A DNA stretch of 64,000 nucleotides from Burkholderia sp. WSM2230 (lineage in GTDB: Bacteria > Pseudomonadota > Gammaproteobacteria > Burkholderiales > Burkholderiaceae): the NCBI RefSeq assembly GCF_000472445.1, contig NZ_AXAJ01000007.1:750-64749 (forward strand). The letters run 5' to 3'. How positions within the stretch are numbered: position 1 is the stretch's first letter; every line of letters begins with the position of its first letter. Shown one piece after another: positions 61,898-64,000 of this stretch. The notes beneath the pieces are model-generated. The model did no database searches. It saw only the letters and a program-made list of their open reading frames with translations, and was not told the origin of the DNA. A program made the position numbers and the translations under genes.

Positions 61898-62029
61898 CGC
61901 GGAGTACGGCGAGTGTGCGGCTGACAGCGGCGTAATAGTCCGCAACAGTGCGTTGCGGTTTTCCCGCATTCAATTCACGTCCTTATGGCGTAGACTTGCC
62001 AGTAACAATAAATGGTTACGGGGTGTGAG

Positions 62030-62128
62030 ATGTTGGCCGTTTTCATCATCGCCTGTCCGATCTGCATTGCGGCGCTCTTCGGTTTCGCGCGGCATGTCGA
62101 TCCGCGCACAGGTCACTTCAAGCGTTGA
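62030..62128 (+). CDS. Putative 32-residue membrane peptide
   Basis: ATG 62030 after GGGGTGTGAG opens a 32-codon frame: a helix MLAVFIIACPICIAALFGFA with a Cys-Pro-Ile-Cys pair, then a short basic tail ending HFKR. The start signal and amphipathic make-up suit a real small protein, but there is no family match that I can name. The rest of the gap 61898-62273 shows nothing else. Confidence 0.35.
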   Translation: MLAVFIIACPICIAALFGFARHVDPRTGHFKR

Positions 62129-62273
62129 TTTTCAACGTCGCTATTTCGAGCAAAGCCGGCAGGTAACTGACGCTGCTGGTTTTCGGCATGGCCGCTTTTG
62201 TCCGCAGGTCTTGCGTTGAAGTGCCGTGTCGCGGCACGATGCGCGATAACCTGGATTTGAGGCGGCATCGCGT

Positions 62274-64000
62274 ATGCGAGACTTTCTGGCGAATTTGACA
62301 GCGCGCGTGAACGTGCTTAAGGGGACGGCGCGCGCGGGCGTCTTCAAGGGCATTCCCAAGGGCGTGCTTCCATTGAACCGCGCGGCGGCAATGCGCGACG
62401 CGCTGGCGGGCGTGCAGCTCGCGTCGATGGACATTCCTCAGGTGCTCGGCTACGCGCGCATTGCCGGCATGCCTGCCGTTACGGGCCTTTACACCGTCTT
62501 TCTGCCGCTTATCGCGTTCGCGTTGTTCGGCGCGTCGCGGCACCTTGTTGTCGCGGCGGACTCCGCTACCGCCACCATCTTCGCAAGCCGCCTGTCGACC
62601 ATGGCGAGCGTTTCGAGTGCCGAATACGCGTCGCTTGCCGCGATGGTCGCGTTGCTTACCGCCGCGCTGCTGCTCGTCGCGCGCATTTTCAAACTGGGCT
62701 TTCTCGCGGACTTTCTGTCGCGAACGGTGCTGGTGGGCTTTCTCGCCGGAGTCGGCGTGCAGGTCGGCATCGCGATGCTGGGCGATATGCTCGGCCTACC
62801 CGGTCACGCGGCGCGCAGCACGGACCAACTGGTTCTCGTCGCGCGCGAGGGAGCGCAACTGAACGTGCCGACGCTGATCATTTCCATTCTGGTCGTGGCC
62901 GCCGTGCTGTTTTTCAAACGCGTCTGGCCGCGCCTGCCGGTGCCGTTGATCGCCGTCGTGGCGGGAATCGCTGCAAGCGATATCTACGGTTGGGCCGCGC
63001 ATGGCATTGCTGTGCTCGGTCCGGTCGCGGGCGGACTGCCTGCGCTTCGCATGCCGTCCGTCACGTGGCAACAGCTGCTCGACCTCGTGCCGGTCGCCGC
63101 CTCGTGTTTCGTGATGATCGTCGCGCAGAGTGCCGCGGCGAGCCGCGTATTTGCCGAGCGGCATCACGAAGCGACCGACACCAATCGGGATTTGCTGGGC
63201 ATCGCGGCGGCCAATGCAGCGGCCGCGTTTTCCGGTGCCTTCGTGGTGAACGGCAGTCCGACGCAGACAGCAATGGCCGACCGCGCCGGCACGCGCAGCC
63301 AGTTCGCGCAGATCGTGTTCGCGCTTGTAGTGGTTGTCGTGCTGCTGTTTTTCAGCCGTTTTTTGCAGTATTTGCCGCGCTGTATCCTCGCGAGCATCGT
63401 ATTCACGATTGCGGTCGGACTGCTGGATCTCAAGACGCTGTTTGCGATTCGCCGCGAAAGTCCGGGCGAATTCGCGCTCGCGGTGTTCACCGCCGCGGCC
63501 GTGGTGCTGATCGGCGTCGAGCATGGCATTCTGATTGCGGTGGCCGTTTCGCTGCTACGCCACGTGCGTCACAGCTACCGCCCGCATACGATGATCCTCG
63601 CGCCCGGCGACCACGGCATGTGGGCGCCGGTGCCCGCCATTGCGGGCACGCAGACCGCGCCGGGGCTGATCGTTTATCGCTTCGGGGCCGACCTGTTCTA
63701 TGCGAACGACCATTTTTTCGTCGACGATACGCGCAGGCTGATCGACCGCGCGCCGAGCAAGGTACGCTGGTTCGTGATCGACGCGAGCGCGATTACCGAT
63801 CTCGATTATTCGGCGGCGCGCTCTGTAGGCGATTTGTGCCGCCTGTTAAAGAAGAGCGGCATCAACGTGATTTTCGCGCGCGTGAACCGCTATTTGCGCT
63901 CCGACATGGACCGGCACGGCATCACGCCGATCATTGGCGCTAGCTGTATTTTCGGCACCTTGCACGAAGCACTCCGCGCGGCAGAAGTTATTCAGCCCGT
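62274..64000 (+). CDS. SulP-family anion transporter with STAS domain (3' end outside window)
   Basis: The frame is open from ATG 62274 to the window end (575 codons, no stop). The membrane domain begins AAAMRDALAGVQLASMDIPQ, the SulP opening followed by VLGYARIAGMPAVTGLYT; later VVNGSPTQTAMADRAGTRSQ is the conserved second-half motif. A STAS domain starts near residue 465 (LIVYRFGADLFYANDHFF; WFVIDASAITDLDYSAARSV). SulP proteins move sulfate, bicarbonate or dicarboxylates. The C-terminus is near since the STAS domain is almost complete. No clear ribosome binding site is seen, so the start could differ. Confidence 0.87.
   Translation, partial: MRDFLANLTARVNVLKGTARAGVFKGIPKGVLPLNRAAAMRDALAGVQLASMDIPQVLGYARIAGMPAVTGLYTVFLPLIAFALFGASRHLVVAADSATATIFASRLSTMASVSSAEYASLAAMVALLTAALLLVARIFKLGFLADFLSRTVLVGFLAGVGVQVGIAMLGDMLGLPGHAARSTDQLVLVAREGAQLNVPTLIISILVVAAVLFFKRVWPRLPVPLIAVVAGIAASDIYGWAAHGIAVLGPVAGGLPALRMPSVTWQQLLDLVPVAASCFVMIVAQSAAASRVFAERHHEATDTNRDLLGIAAANAAAAFSGAFVVNGSPTQTAMADRAGTRSQFAQIVFALVVVVVLLFFSRFLQYLPRCILASIVFTIAVGLLDLKTLFAIRRESPGEFALAVFTAAAVVLIGVEHGILIAVAVSLLRHVRHSYRPHTMILAPGDHGMWAPVPAIAGTQTAPGLIVYRFGADLFYANDHFFVDDTRRLIDRAPSKVRWFVIDASAITDLDYSAARSVGDLCRLLKKSGINVIFARVNRYLRSDMDRHGITPIIGASCIFGTLHEALRAAEVIQP

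Overview
The window reads as chromosome of a Burkholderiaceae betaproteobacterium, most likely Paraburkholderia or Caballeronia. The DNA is GC-rich. The gene families are typical of that group: two DUF4148 proteins, a DUF2917 protein, a Burkholderia-type porin, many LysR regulators, a QseB/PmrA-like two-component system and two OFA-type antiporters. It is mostly catabolic, transport and regulatory gene content. I see no rRNA, tRNA, CRISPR array, prophage or intact insertion sequence.

Left part (1-17.3 kb): the end of sucD; an OFA antiporter; an IS66-like transposase scrap; and a LysR regulator facing a polyamine-type ABC transport and oxidation operon (ATPase, HAD hydrolase, amine oxidase-like flavoprotein, two permeases, aldehyde dehydrogenase). 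The matching binding protein lies beyond the operon on the other strand, separated from it by a collapsed GMC oxidoreductase pseudogene. Next come a DUF4142-cupredoxin-ECF sigma operon, a tartrate-type dehydrogenase with an MFS carrier and divergent LysR gene, and a glyoxalase-fold gene.

Middle (17.3-31.9 kb): a sensor kinase/response regulator pair flanked by two DUF4148 genes and a COG4705 membrane protein, with TTAAG-type direct repeats upstream; a porin; solitary binding proteins of the methionine and basic amino acid types with an M14-like deacylase; a PotD-like binding protein translationally coupled to a diguanylate cyclase, reminiscent of NspS-MbaA polyamine sensing; a collapsed phnN; an M20 amidohydrolase; and an IclR regulator.

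Right part (32-64 kb): a complete tetronate pathway (GntR, ltnD, otnK, otnC, MFS, otnI, denD) that would turn L-threonate and D-erythronate into dihydroxyacetone phosphate; pcaF with a strong promoter and IclR-like operators; envelope and hypothetical genes, one frameshifted; a soluble RsbRD-like histidine kinase; two LysR-linked oxidoreductases; an esterase; an aspartate carbamoyltransferase fused to a helix-turn-helix domain with a perfect dyad at its promoter; a DapA-family aldolase; a MHYT-GGDEF-EAL protein; a second OFA antiporter; a zinc metallopeptidase; a rhodanese facing ftrA-DUF2252; and a SulP transporter that runs off the end.

The most interesting items are the HTH-carbamoyltransferase with its dyad, the binding protein-diguanylate cyclase pair, a 12-bp inverted repeat that would hide the ribosome binding site of the DUF4142 operon, and the shared direct repeats around the two-component system.
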